Shown here piece after piece: positions 22,807 through 30,780 of a stretch of DNA of 33,211 nucleotides. The position numbers and the translations under genes are program-made. This stretch comes from Pseudomonadota bacterium. GTDB lineage: Bacteria; Pseudomonadota; Gammaproteobacteria; Steroidobacterales; Steroidobacteraceae. The notes beneath the pieces are model-generated. The model was not told the DNA's origin. It was given only the letters and a program-made list of their open reading frames with translations, and did no database searches. Positions within the stretch are counted from its first letter, which is position 1; each line of letters opens with the position of its first letter. The DNA is taken from positions 1 through 33,211 of the forward strand of contig JAJYAM010000026.1 in the NCBI GenBank assembly GCA_021779535.1, given 5' to 3'.

Positions 22807-23478
22807 TCACGCGATCTCCTCGAGGCTCGTGATCGTCCGCGCCGGCGGCTCGAGCTCCGCGGGCCACGACCGCCCGTCCCGGTTGATCCACACCGCCTGC
22901 GCGCCGGCGCGGCGCGCGCCGTCGACGTCCGCGTACGGATCGTCGCCGACGTGCAGGATCTCGGCGGGCGCGACCCCGGCGCGCGCCGCGAGCGCCGCGA
23001 ACATCCGCGGATCGGGCTTGGCCGCGCCGACCGACTGGGCACTCACGTGCCCGGCGAAGAACGCGGCGATCCCGCACCGCTCGAGGCTCGCGTTGCCGTT
23101 GCTGAGCGCATACAGCGGGCGTCGCCCGCCGAGCCGCGCGAGCGCGGGCCGGACGTCCGCGTAGCAGCTCACCCGGTTGCGCGCCGCGTAGAACACCTCG
23201 AACGCGCGCTCCGCCGCGGACGCCTCGTAGCCGGCCGCGACCAGCATCTGCGCGAGCGAGTGCAGCCGCAGGAACGTCATGTCGTGACCGCGCTCGGGGA
23301 AGCGCGCGGCGGCCGCGGCGCGCAGCGCGCGCATCGACTCGATGCTGTGGGCGGCGGCGGCGCGCGGATGGCGCTCGCACAGCCAGGCCCACAGCTCGGA
23401 CTCGGCCGCCTCGATCACCGGACCGATCGGCCACAGCGTGTCGTCGAGATCGAAGCTGAGCACCGATGGCAGACTCAC
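22807..23478 (-). CDS. HAD-superfamily phosphatase (YigB-like)
   Basis: A 223-aa HAD hydrolase. Motif I is FDLDDTLWP (about residues 9-17), motif II is ALSNGNA, motif III contains Ser-Val-Gly-Ala-Ala-Lys-Pro-Asp-Pro (catalytic Lys), and motif IV is HVGDDPYADVDGA followed by VWINRDGR. This arrangement and length resemble YigB, an FMN and sugar-phosphate phosphatase, but substrates in this family cannot be told from sequence. The start is GTG 23478 behind GGGGGAG; GTG 23496, 7 bases after the ATP-grasp stop, is also possible and adds 6 residues. It follows the ATP-grasp gene closely on the same strand, so the two may be co-transcribed. Confidence 0.9.
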   Translation of the reverse strand: MSLPSVLSFDLDDTLWPIGPVIEAAESELWAWLCERHPRAAAAHSIESMRALRAAAAARFPERGHDMTFLRLHSLAQMLVAAGYEASAAERAFEVFYAARNRVSCYADVRPALARLGGRRPLYALSNGNASLERCGIAAFFAGHVSAQSVGAAKPDPRMFAALAARAGVAPAEILHVGDDPYADVDGARRAGAQAVWINRDGRSWPAELEPPARTITSLEEIA

Positions 23479-23502
23479 CGCTCCCCCGTCCCGCACCGCG
23501 GC

Positions 23503-24537
23503 TCAGGCCTGCTCGGTCCGCCAGGCGGCCGGGTAATTCGCGCCGAGCCTGACGATCCGGCGCAGGAGCTCCGCGTAGGCGATGCCGGCGCTCAGCGCCG
23601 ACTGCGCGAAATCCTCGCTCGCCGACAAATTCGGATTCGCGTTCGCCTCCAGCACGAACAGCGCGCCGTCCTCGCGGAGCCGGAAATCCATCCGGGCGTA
23701 GCCGCTCAGGTGCAGCGCGCGGAAGATCCGCTTCGTCATCCGCTCGAGCCGCTGCACCGTCGCCTCCGGCAGGTCCTTCGCCGCCGCGGTGCTGATCCCG
23801 TACTTCTGCTGGTACCGGCGGTCCCACTTCACCTTGCGGGTCGCGATCGCCGGCAGGTTCACCGGCAGCGTGCCGAAGGTCATCTCCCAGACCGGCAGCA
23901 CCGTGAGCCGATCGTTGCCGAGCGCGCCGACGTAGAGCTCGCGGCCCTCGATGTACTCCTCGACGAGCGCATCGGAGTGGGTCTGCGTATGGATGAACTC
24001 GATCCGCTCGGCGAGCTGCCGCGGATCCTCGACCACCGACGCGTGCGCGATTCCGAGCGAGGCATCCTCGGTCGAGGATTTCACGAACAGCGGGAACCGC
24101 AGCCGCCGGGACACGCGGGGACGGCGGCCGCGCGGAAACACGCTGAACTGCGGCGTCGGTATCCGATGGTAGGTCAGCAGCTGCTTCGACAGCACCTTGT
24201 CCCGCGACAACAGCATCCCGCGCGGGTTGCAGCCGGTGTACGGCTGGCGCATCAGCTCGAGGAACGCGACGACGTGTTGATCGTAGGTCACGATGCCGTT
24301 GAATTCCTCGAGCAGGTTGAACGCGACGTCCGGCTGCCACTCGAGGATCGCCGCGCGCAACTCCGACAGGCTGTCGCTGATGCCGAGCGGCCGCACGTCG
24401 TGACCCGCGGCGCGCAGCTGCGAGATCACGTCGAACTCGGTGCGCCACTCGTCGATTTCCGCCGGCGTCGATCCCTCGAGGGAGTTCGGCGGAACCAGCG
24501 TGGAGTGCACGAGCACGAGTACGCGCAGCCGCTTCAC
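23503..24537 (-). CDS. ATP-grasp ligase (D-Ala-D-Ala-ligase-like)
   Basis: A 344-aa ATP-grasp enzyme predicted to join a carboxylate to an amine via an acyl phosphate. The N-terminal domain has FNLLEEFNG (about 73-81) and GCNPRGMLLSRDKVLSK (102-118), as in D-Ala-D-Ala ligases. The ATP-binding core has FPLFVKSSTEDASLGI (Lys153) and LVEEYIEGRELYVGALG. The Mg-binding region is YARMDFRL (Asp284) with LEANANPN (Glu297, Asn301). The tail is typical of neither Ddl nor RimK. The start GTG 24537 overlaps the metallopeptidase stop (GTGA), so the two products are probably made together. The substrate is unknown; peptide or amino-acid ligation is inferred. Confidence 0.88.
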   Translation of the reverse strand: MKRLRVLVLVHSTLVPPNSLEGSTPAEIDEWRTEFDVISQLRAAGHDVRPLGISDSLSELRAAILEWQPDVAFNLLEEFNGIVTYDQHVVAFLELMRQPYTGCNPRGMLLSRDKVLSKQLLTYHRIPTPQFSVFPRGRRPRVSRRLRFPLFVKSSTEDASLGIAHASVVEDPRQLAERIEFIHTQTHSDALVEEYIEGRELYVGALGNDRLTVLPVWEMTFGTLPVNLPAIATRKVKWDRRYQQKYGISTAAAKDLPEATVQRLERMTKRIFRALHLSGYARMDFRLREDGALFVLEANANPNLSASEDFAQSALSAGIAYAELLRRIVRLGANYPAAWRTEQA

Positions 24538-25595
24538 AACGCGACCCGCGGCAGCTGCCGCTCCTCGTACGACTCCGCGAGCCGGGCGATCACCCACCGC
24601 AGCTTCGGGCGCAGGTCGCGGCGCGCGTCGCGCACCGACAGATCGAGCGTCTCGCAGCGCGCGATCACCAGGCGCAGGACCTGGTGCACCAGATAATCGC
24701 TGAACGCGCCGGAGCGCACGAGCTGACGGCGCAGCGGGTTCGCGAGGACCCGGACCGCGTGGGCCGCCTGCGGCGCCGTCCGCCGCGCCGGCGCCGCCGT
24801 GAAGACCTTCAGGAGCAGCTCGTCCGCGGCCGAACGCCGCGGGATCCGCTGGCTCGCGTGCCGGTGCGCGTAGTGCGCGCGCAGCGTGCGGGTGTTCTCG
24901 GCGAGGTCCTCGACGCGCCGCCGGTCGATCACCGCCGGCGCGCGCGCGCCGATCTCGCCGATCAGCGCATCGATGAACTCCAGCTTGCGCAGCGCCGGCC
25001 AACCGGCGTAGTCGGTGCGCCAGCCGGAGCGCGGTTGCAGCCAGACCGCGAACGTCTCGGCGAAATCCTCGGTCGGGTGCGCCTGCGCATACCATTCGCC
25101 GAGATGCTGCACGTAGCGGCGGCTCCCGGGCCGCGGCCGGTAGCTGTGCGGATACGGCAGCGAGGCCGGTCCGAAGACCTCGCGCCAGCGGCGGCGCCGC
25201 CGCAGACGGTACGCGCTGTCGAGCGCATGCCCGGCCTCGTGGCGCAGGATGCGCATCCGCCAGTTGCGGTTGCCGCCCTCGACCTCGCCGATGAAGCGCC
25301 GCTCCAGCCGCGCGAGCCGCGGATGCGCCAGGTAGAACGGGATCGCGATGCCCGGCACGCCGTCCGGCGAGAACCACTCCTCGGCGAGCCAGCAGTGCGG
25401 CCGGAAGCGGATCCGGCGCCGCGCGAGCTCGGCGTGGAGCGTGCCGATCGAATCCTCGAGCGCGGTGCCGGCGATCGACAAGCCGAGATCGCAGAACCGC
25501 AGGCTCAGCAGCTGCTCGTCGTCGAGCCGCTCCCACGCGCGCGTCCGCGCGGACGCGGCGCGATCGGCGGAACGGCGGAGCGAGGAGTGCGGCAC
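24534..25595 (-). CDS. Putative zinc-binding metallopeptidase (Peptidase_Mx-like, HEAGH)
   Basis: A 353-aa protein with the gluzincin-type motif LRHEAGHALD (His119, Glu120, His123) and a downstream HPTEDFAETFAVWL segment. The latter should supply the third zinc ligand (Glu177 or Glu180). The flanking pattern (IPFYLAHPRL, GEWYAQAHPTEDFAE) fits the 'putative zinc-binding metallopeptidase' family, whose substrates are unknown. There is no signal peptide, so it acts in the cytoplasm. The C-terminal ~120 residues are basic and helical. The start is GTG 25595, which lies 7 bases after a consensus TATAAT with no Shine-Dalgarno. It is translationally coupled to the ATP-grasp gene. Confidence 0.85.
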   Translation of the reverse strand: MPHSSLRRSADRAASARTRAWERLDDEQLLSLRFCDLGLSIAGTALEDSIGTLHAELARRRIRFRPHCWLAEEWFSPDGVPGIAIPFYLAHPRLARLERRFIGEVEGGNRNWRMRILRHEAGHALDSAYRLRRRRRWREVFGPASLPYPHSYRPRPGSRRYVQHLGEWYAQAHPTEDFAETFAVWLQPRSGWRTDYAGWPALRKLEFIDALIGEIGARAPAVIDRRRVEDLAENTRTLRAHYAHRHASQRIPRRSAADELLLKVFTAAPARRTAPQAAHAVRVLANPLRRQLVRSGAFSDYLVHQVLRLVIARCETLDLSVRDARRDLRPKLRWVIARLAESYEERQLPRVAL

Positions 25596-25602
25596 CCGGA
25601 AA

Positions 25603-25608
25603 ATTATA
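25603..25608 (-). promoter_or_regulatory. Consensus -10 (TATAAT) for the metallopeptidase/ATP-grasp pair
   Basis: TATAAT on the minus strand (25608-25603) inside the 43-base gap after the ADP-ribosylglycohydrolase gene. The transcription start would coincide with GTG 25595, giving a leaderless mRNA. The -35 is poor (GTGCGC at 17-base spacing). Confidence 0.55.
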
Positions 25609-25638
25609 GGCGGCGGGCGCGCGCGGCGCACCGGTCGC

Positions 25639-27111
25639 TCAGGACTTCGGCGCGAGCGCGGCGGCGAGGAGCCGGTCGGCGACGTCGCGCAGCGCGTCCG
25701 CGCGCCGGATCGCGCCGCGCCAGGCCGCGGGCACCGCATCGATCCCCCACAGGGCCCCGGCGAGCTGCCCGTACAGCGCGCCGGCGAGATCCGCATCCCC
25801 GCCGCGGTTCACGATCGCGAGCAATCCGTCGCGGAATCCGCTGCCGCCGAGCACCGTCGAGGTCGCGAGCCGGATCGGCGCGAACGGATCGATCCCCGCC
25901 GGGTACTGCGATGTGGCCGGCGCCCGCCGCGCCTCGCCGCCGAGCACGACGTCGAGGATCCCGGGCGGCGCGGCGGCGTGCTCGATCCACAATTCCCGCG
26001 CCGTCGCGAGCAGGGTCTCGCGGCGCGCGCCGTGGAGCGCGGCGAGCATCAGCGCGGCGTGCGCCATCACGGCGTGCCGCACCGGAATCGACGCGTCGGT
26101 CACCGCCGCCGCGGCGGCCGACCCGGCGAATACGCGCGGCGGGTCCGACGCGGCGTACAGCGCGACGATCCCGGCACGCAGGACCGCTTCGGGTCCGCCC
26201 TCGACCGGGGCCGACCGCTGCAGCGCGGCCGCGACCGCCGCCGTGATGCCGATGCATTGTCCCGTGCTGCTGCACTCCCCCTCGCGCTGCCAGCGACGGT
26301 AGCGCGCACACTGATCCTGCTCGTCGAACGCGTCGGTCGACAGCAGGCTCTCGGCGAGACACAGGCTCATCGCGGTGTCGTCGGTCCACGCGCCCGGCGG
26401 CAGCTGCCAGTGCCCGCCGCCGACGAAGCCCGTGATCGGTGCGAACGAGCCCGATCGGCGATACTGGGTCGACGCACCGAGCGCATCGCCGCAGGCGAGC
26501 CCGATCACGCTGCCGTGATACCGGGAACGCAATCGGCCGAGCAGCGCGAGATCCATCGCCTCCCCGGCGGCCTCGCCCGCCGCGTCCGGTTCGCGCCAGG
26601 CGTCGACCAAGCCGCGCTGGGCCGGGCTCTCCGGATCACCGCTCTCGCCGTCGACGCCGGCCGCGCCGCAAGCGGCGAACCACGCGCGGCGCGCACGGGC
26701 GAGCGCCGAATCGCCCGGGAGACCGCGACGGCGCAGCCAGCAACCGGCGACCGCGACGACCCGGCCCGCGTCCGCGCCCGCGTGCAGGTACACCCGATGC
26801 CCGACTTCGAGCGCTCGATCGACGTAATCCAGCGTCTCGGTCATCGCGCCGGGCGTCGCCGGAACCTCGCCGGGGCCGATCGGCCGCCGGACGTAGATCA
26901 CGTAACGCCCGTCGTCGGCGCGCGACGTGGGCAAGCGATGATCGTACGGGGCGCATTCGCCGGCGCGCGTCAGATCGATGAAATAGCTGATGCCGGCGCC
27001 GAGCAGCGCCGCGACGCGCTCCGCCGCGCCCCCGGTGGCGGCGGGATGCTCTCCGACCGCCAAGCGGCCGGGCTCGAGCCAGGCACTGCGCGGCGGCGGC
27101 GCCGGCTCCAC
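25639..27111 (-). CDS. Pseudo-phosphatase / ADP-ribosylglycohydrolase fusion
   Basis: A 490-aa fusion. Residues 1-135 resemble a dual-specificity phosphatase, with LEPGRLAVGEHPA, ISYFIDLTRAGE and a loop HAGADAGR at 110-117. The canonical HCX5R Cys is Ala111, and the usual general-acid Asp region reads RRPIGPGEVPA, so catalysis looks lost. Residues about 185-490 are an ADP-ribosylglycohydrolase (DraG/ARH fold): SVIGLACGDALGAS (201-214), metal motif TDDT (243-246) and NRGGDADLAGALYGQLAG (about 435-452). In the last motif the usual Asp-Ala-Asp-Thr reads Asp-Ala-Asp-Leu (Leu442), removing one Mg ligand. The start GTG 27111 is 5 bases after ttcA. Confidence 0.88.
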   Translation of the reverse strand: MEPAPPPRSAWLEPGRLAVGEHPAATGGAAERVAALLGAGISYFIDLTRAGECAPYDHRLPTSRADDGRYVIYVRRPIGPGEVPATPGAMTETLDYVDRALEVGHRVYLHAGADAGRVVAVAGCWLRRRGLPGDSALARARRAWFAACGAAGVDGESGDPESPAQRGLVDAWREPDAAGEAAGEAMDLALLGRLRSRYHGSVIGLACGDALGASTQYRRSGSFAPITGFVGGGHWQLPPGAWTDDTAMSLCLAESLLSTDAFDEQDQCARYRRWQREGECSSTGQCIGITAAVAAALQRSAPVEGGPEAVLRAGIVALYAASDPPRVFAGSAAAAAVTDASIPVRHAVMAHAALMLAALHGARRETLLATARELWIEHAAAPPGILDVVLGGEARRAPATSQYPAGIDPFAPIRLATSTVLGGSGFRDGLLAIVNRGGDADLAGALYGQLAGALWGIDAVPAAWRGAIRRADALRDVADRLLAAALAPKS

Positions 27112-27116
27112 GGCGC

Positions 27117-27968
27117 TCAGAGCGGGTACTCCTCGGGCGACGCGTCCCGCTCCTGCGCGAGGTCGACCGGATCCTCGCCGCCGGTGCGACGGCGCGCGTC
27201 GAGCGCCACGAAGTCGAACGCGGCCGGATCGGCGAGCTGCGAGACCGCGACGTGGCGCAAGCTCGAGAAGATCGATTCGATCCGTCCCGGATGCGCCCGC
27301 TCCCAGCCGGCGAGCAGCTGCTTGACCGCGATGCGCTGCGAGGTCGGCTGCGAACCGCAGAGCGTGCACGGGATGATCGGGAACCCCCGCGCGGCGGCAT
27401 AGCGCGCGATCAACCGCTCCGGCACGTAACACAGCGGGCGGACCACGACGTGCCGCCGGTCCTCGCTCAGCAGCTTCGGCGGCATCGCCTTCAAGCGGCC
27501 GCCGTGGAACAGGTTCAGGAACAACGTCTCGACGATATCGTCCCGATGGTGCCCGAGCGCGATCTTGGTGATGCCGTTCTCGGCGGCGAACCGGTACAGC
27601 GCGCCCCGCCGCAGCCGCGAGCACAGGCCGCACGTCGTCTTGCCGTCCGGGATCACGCGTTTGACGACCGCGTAGGTGTTCTGCTCGATGACGTGGTACG
27701 GCACGCCGAGTCCGTCGAGATAGCGCGGCAGCACCTCGGCCGGGAAGCCCGGCTGCTTCTGGTCGAGATTCACCGCGAGCAGTTCGAAGCGGACCGGGGC
27801 GTTCCTCTGCAGGCTCAACAGCAGGTCGAGCATCGTGTAGGAATCCTTCCCGCCCGACAGGCACACCATCACCCGGTCGCCGTCGGCGATCATCCGGTAG
27901 TCCTCGATCGCCTTGCCGACGAGGCCGCGGAGCCGCGCCTGCAGCCGCTTGAAGTTGCCCGACGTCAC
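27117..27968 (-). CDS. ttcA: tRNA 2-thiocytidine(32) synthetase TtcA
   Basis: A 283-aa ATP-dependent thiolase that converts C32 of certain tRNAs to 2-thiocytidine. The PP-loop SGGKDS is at 38-43. The Fe-S ligands are Cys113 and Cys116 ([12 protein letters not shown]) and Cys204 (in PCTLCGSQ, with Cys201), equivalent to the E. coli Cys122/125/213 set. [10 protein letters not shown] is the conserved ATPase segment. The start is GTG 27968, 4 bases after the carboxypeptidase stop, and the fusion gene begins 5 bases after its TGA. These gaps indicate one operon: M32 peptidase, ttcA, ADP-ribosylglycohydrolase. Confidence 0.97.
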   Translation of the reverse strand: MTSGNFKRLQARLRGLVGKAIEDYRMIADGDRVMVCLSGGKDSYTMLDLLLSLQRNAPVRFELLAVNLDQKQPGFPAEVLPRYLDGLGVPYHVIEQNTYAVVKRVIPDGKTTCGLCSRLRRGALYRFAAENGITKIALGHHRDDIVETLFLNLFHGGRLKAMPPKLLSEDRRHVVVRPLCYVPERLIARYAAARGFPIIPCTLCGSQPTSQRIAVKQLLAGWERAHPGRIESIFSSLRHVAVSQLADPAAFDFVALDARRRTGGEDPVDLAQERDASPEEYPL

Positions 27969-27972
27969 GCGC

Positions 27973-29472
27973 TCAACTCGCCTCGAGGTACTTCGCTTCC
28001 AGGTAGCGCAGGTAGGCCGCGGCCGACAGGGGTTTGCCGGTCGCGTGCTGGATGAGTTCCTTCACCGGCAAGCGGGCGCCGATCCCGTGCACGTGGTCCC
28101 GCAACCATTCGAGGACGCCGCCGAATTGGCCCGCCGCGATCTCCTCGTCGAGCGTCGGCCGCGCCGTCCGCAAGGCTTCGTTCAGCTGGCCGGCGATCAC
28201 CGCGCCGAGCGCGTACGACGGGAAGTACCCGAAGTGCCCGACCGCCCAGTGGATGTCCTGCAGGCAGCCGTCGACGTCGTTCGCCGGCCGCAGCCCGAGC
28301 CGCTGGTCGAGCGCCTCGTTCCACGCCTCCGGCACGTCCGCGACCGCGAGCGCGCCCTCGAGGATCCGCTTCTCCAGATCGTAGCGGGCCATGATGTGCA
28401 CCGGGTAGGTCAGCTCGTCGGCATCCATGCGGCTCGGCGCGCGGCGTACGCGGGTCAGGTGCCGGTAGAGATTCTCTTCCTGCCACTCCGGGCCCGTCAC
28501 CTGCAGGTGCTTCTCGAGCAACGGCCGCAGGTATTTCACGAAGGCCCGATCGCGGCACAGGTTCATCTCGAACAGCAGCGCCTGGCTCTCCTCGAGCGCG
28601 AGCCCGCGGTCCTGGCCGACCGGCTGATCGAGCCAGGGCTGCGGCAAACCGAGGTCGTACATCGCGTGACCGGTTTCGTGCACCGCGCCGAGCAGCCCGG
28701 TGAACGGATCGGCGACGTCGAGCCGGGTGGTGATCCGGATGTCTCCCGGAACGCCCTCGGTGAACGGATGTTCGCTCTCGTCGAGCCGGCCGCGATCGAA
28801 CGGGAAGCTCATCGCCTTCAGCACGTCGACGATCAGCTGGCGTTGCCGTCCGACCGTGAACTTCCCCTCGATCGGCAGCGGCGCCCGGGTCGCCTGCAAT
28901 TCGATCGCCTGATGGATCAAGCCCGGAAGCTTGCGCGACAGCGCCTTGAAGATCGTGTCGATGTCGGCGGTCGTGATCCCCGGCGTGAATGCGTCGACCA
29001 GCGCATCGTACGGCGCCAGGCCGCGCGCCTGGCCGACGAGCGCGGCCTTGTCCCTCACGAGGTGCACGACTTCGGTCAGATGCGGTGCGAACACCTTGAA
29101 GTCGCCGGCCTTGCGCGCTTCGACCCAGTAGACCTCGGCACGCGCGGCGGCCTTCGCGAGCCGGGCGATCAGCGACGGCGGCGTCGCGATCGCGTGGTCG
29201 CGCTGGCGGCGCATCTCGCGCAGATTCGCGCGCGCCCAGTCGTCGAGTTGCGACGCGCCCGCCTCGGCCCGCTCGAGCAGGCGCGCGACCTTCGGCGTCG
29301 TCAACAACGCATGGTGTTCCGTCTCGAGCGCCGCGAGCTGATCGCCGCGCACCTCGGCGCTGCCGCGAGGCATCATCACCGCCGCGTCCCAGCGCAGCAG
29401 CGACAGCGCGCCGCGAAACGCGTGCAGGCGTCGAAACTCTTGCTCGAGTTGCTGGTAAGGCGTCAAAGCCAT
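27973..29472 (-). CDS. M32 metallocarboxypeptidase (thermostable carboxypeptidase 1 family)
   Basis: A 499-aa zinc carboxypeptidase removing C-terminal residues from peptides. The zinc motif HETGH is at 265-269, with [15 protein letters not shown] around it. The family segments HPFTEG (235-240) and DIRITTR (244-250) precede it, and [13 protein letters not shown] and [12 protein letters not shown] follow. The length (about 500 aa) is normal, with no signal peptide. Start ATG 29472 has no clear Shine-Dalgarno. A TACACT -10 candidate lies at 29559-29554. It heads the ttcA operon. Confidence 0.95.
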   Translation of the reverse strand: MALTPYQQLEQEFRRLHAFRGALSLLRWDAAVMMPRGSAEVRGDQLAALETEHHALLTTPKVARLLERAEAGASQLDDWARANLREMRRQRDHAIATPPSLIARLAKAAARAEVYWVEARKAGDFKVFAPHLTEVVHLVRDKAALVGQARGLAPYDALVDAFTPGITTADIDTIFKALSRKLPGLIHQAIELQATRAPLPIEGKFTVGRQRQLIVDVLKAMSFPFDRGRLDESEHPFTEGVPGDIRITTRLDVADPFTGLLGAVHETGHAMYDLGLPQPWLDQPVGQDRGLALEESQALLFEMNLCRDRAFVKYLRPLLEKHLQVTGPEWQEENLYRHLTRVRRAPSRMDADELTYPVHIMARYDLEKRILEGALAVADVPEAWNEALDQRLGLRPANDVDGCLQDIHWAVGHFGYFPSYALGAVIAGQLNEALRTARPTLDEEIAAGQFGGVLEWLRDHVHGIGARLPVKELIQHATGKPLSAAAYLRYLEAKYLEAS

Positions 29473-29617
29473 GAGATCGGATCCGGCTCGCCGCGCAATC
29501 CGTTGCGAGCCGCCCCGGGGGACGCCTGCAGGTCGCGGCGATCTTTGCGCCCTAGTGTACCAGAGCGCCGGCCACCGAACGCGGTCCGGCGGCGATTAAT
29601 GCATTACAATCAAACAG
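29473..29617 (-). promoter_or_regulatory. Intergenic region with palindrome and -10 candidate upstream of the M32-ttcA operon
   Basis: A 145-base gap. It holds TACACT on the minus strand (29559-29554) as a possible -10. An AT-rich island at about 29595-29625 includes the perfect 10-bp palindrome TAATGCATTA (29597-29606). No terminator with a T-run is visible for the upstream lipoprotein gene. Confidence 0.4.
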
Positions 29618-30166
29618 TTAAAGAGTTCCGGGGGGAGCGCCGCAGGGCTGGACGCACACGTCGCGCAACGGCACGGTACCGCTGACGTGGAACGGCAGCG
29701 AATGGAACAACGGCAGGTCGAGGCGCACCACACCGTCGATCGCATAGGGCAGCGGCACGTTCGATCGATCGAGGCGCCGTGCGATCTCGGCGATCCCCGC
29801 CGCCAGGTTCGCGTTCACCGTCATGTCGAAGCGCGCATCGCCCATCGGCGGCACGACGAACCGGCGCACCGAGGTGCCGCTCGCGACCTGCTGGCCGCCC
29901 AGGCGCAAGCGCACGCGCACCCGCTCGATCGGCAGCGCCTGCCGGTTCGGATTGTGAATCCGCAGGCCGAGGCGCAGTTCCTGCTGGAACAGATCGCCGC
30001 CGAGCACCCGGATGCCGGTGAGCGAGAGCTGCGGCGTCGCGAAGCGCGGCGCGAGCGTCGAGCAAGCGGCCGCGAGAATCGCCGCGATCACGCAAGCGCC
30101 GGGCCACACCGCACGGCGGCGGCGTGGCACAATCGGCGCGGGCGCGAGCGTGACGTCGAGGTTCAC
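29618..30166 (-). CDS. LEA14/WHy-domain lipoprotein
   Basis: A 182-aa lipoprotein if read from GTG 30166. An in-frame GTG at 30130 would begin Pro-Arg-Arg-Arg-Arg and give a more conventional signal peptide. The lipobox is AAAC, with Cys35 counted from 30166. The mature part is a single WHy/LEA type 2 beta sandwich with LSLTGIRVLGGDLFQQELRL, a LRIHNPNRQALPI core (the Asn-Pro-Asn motif is characteristic) and VASGTSVRRFVVPPMGDARF. Bacterial members are envelope proteins of uncertain function, associated with stress tolerance. TATCAT (30180-30175) lies 8 bases before GTG 30166, supporting a leaderless start there. It is divergent from the secreted unknown. Confidence 0.85.
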   Translation of the reverse strand: MNLDVTLAPAPIVPRRRRAVWPGACVIAAILAAACSTLAPRFATPQLSLTGIRVLGGDLFQQELRLGLRIHNPNRQALPIERVRVRLRLGGQQVASGTSVRRFVVPPMGDARFDMTVNANLAAGIAEIARRLDRSNVPLPYAIDGVVRLDLPLFHSLPFHVSGTVPLRDVCVQPCGAPPGTL

Positions 30167-30174
30167 TGTAACGG

Positions 30175-30780
30175 ATGATACCGAGAATTCCGGGCGGCAT
30201 CGTTGTCGCCAAACGCCTACGCCCGCGGCGCGCGCGGGGCTCGATCTGCGTCGCCGCAGCGCTGTTCGGCGCGACCGCCGCGCTCGCGAACCCGGCCGTG
30301 ACCCGGGTTGCGCGCGCGGCGATCCCGGTGTGTCTGCCGGGCGGCGGCGGCTACCTGCGCGCGAGGATCGGCGGCTCGATCGATGCGGCCCTGCACTGGC
30401 CGAACCGCGGCACCTGGTGCGCCGGCGAACCCAAGCTCGATCCGCGCGGCGTGCGCATGAGCTTTCGCCGCGCGAGCGGCGCGCGGCCGCGCCTGCTGTT
30501 CCTGTTCGGCCTGACCGGGGTGCGCGAGGGGGCGCCGTTGCGCGAGGGACGGATCAATCTCACCGTGTTCGACGAGAGCGACGGCCGGGTGTTCGGCACG
30601 CTCGGCGACCGGCGCTGCACGATCGACTCGCTGACGCAGCGGCGGCTCGCGGCCGCGCACACCTACCGGGTCGAGGTGCACGGATTCTGCACGGAGCCCG
30701 CGCGCGCGATCCACGGACGCGGCGAAATCCTGGTCAGCCGCTTCGACTTCGCGGGCCCGGTGGATTATGCGGTTCGCTGA
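30175..30780 (+). CDS. Exported hypothetical protein with four mature Cys
   Basis: A 201-aa protein of unknown family. The N-terminus is basic (Lys/Arg around residues 13-21), followed by a hydrophobic stretch and an Ala-Leu-Ala cleavage region near residue 38, so it is exported. The mature part has Cys53, Cys82, Cys148 and Cys172, which could form two disulfides. Recognisable beta-rich segments are RPRLLFLFGLTG, GRINLTVFDESDGRVFG and HTYRVEVHGFC. There is no catalytic signature. The start ATG 30175 has only a weak GAGG 13 bases upstream. The DUF192 gene starts inside its 3' end (14-base overlap), so they are probably co-expressed. Confidence 0.72.
   Translation: MIPRIPGGIVVAKRLRPRRARGSICVAAALFGATAALANPAVTRVARAAIPVCLPGGGGYLRARIGGSIDAALHWPNRGTWCAGEPKLDPRGVRMSFRRASGARPRLLFLFGLTGVREGAPLREGRINLTVFDESDGRVFGTLGDRRCTIDSLTQRRLAAAHTYRVEVHGFCTEPARAIHGRGEILVSRFDFAGPVDYAVR

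Noticed and set aside
25348-27402. Plus-strand open frame of 684 codons opposite the ADP-ribosylglycohydrolase
   Set aside because: The minus-strand frame has clear domain motifs. The plus frame is compositionally biased and unrecognisable.
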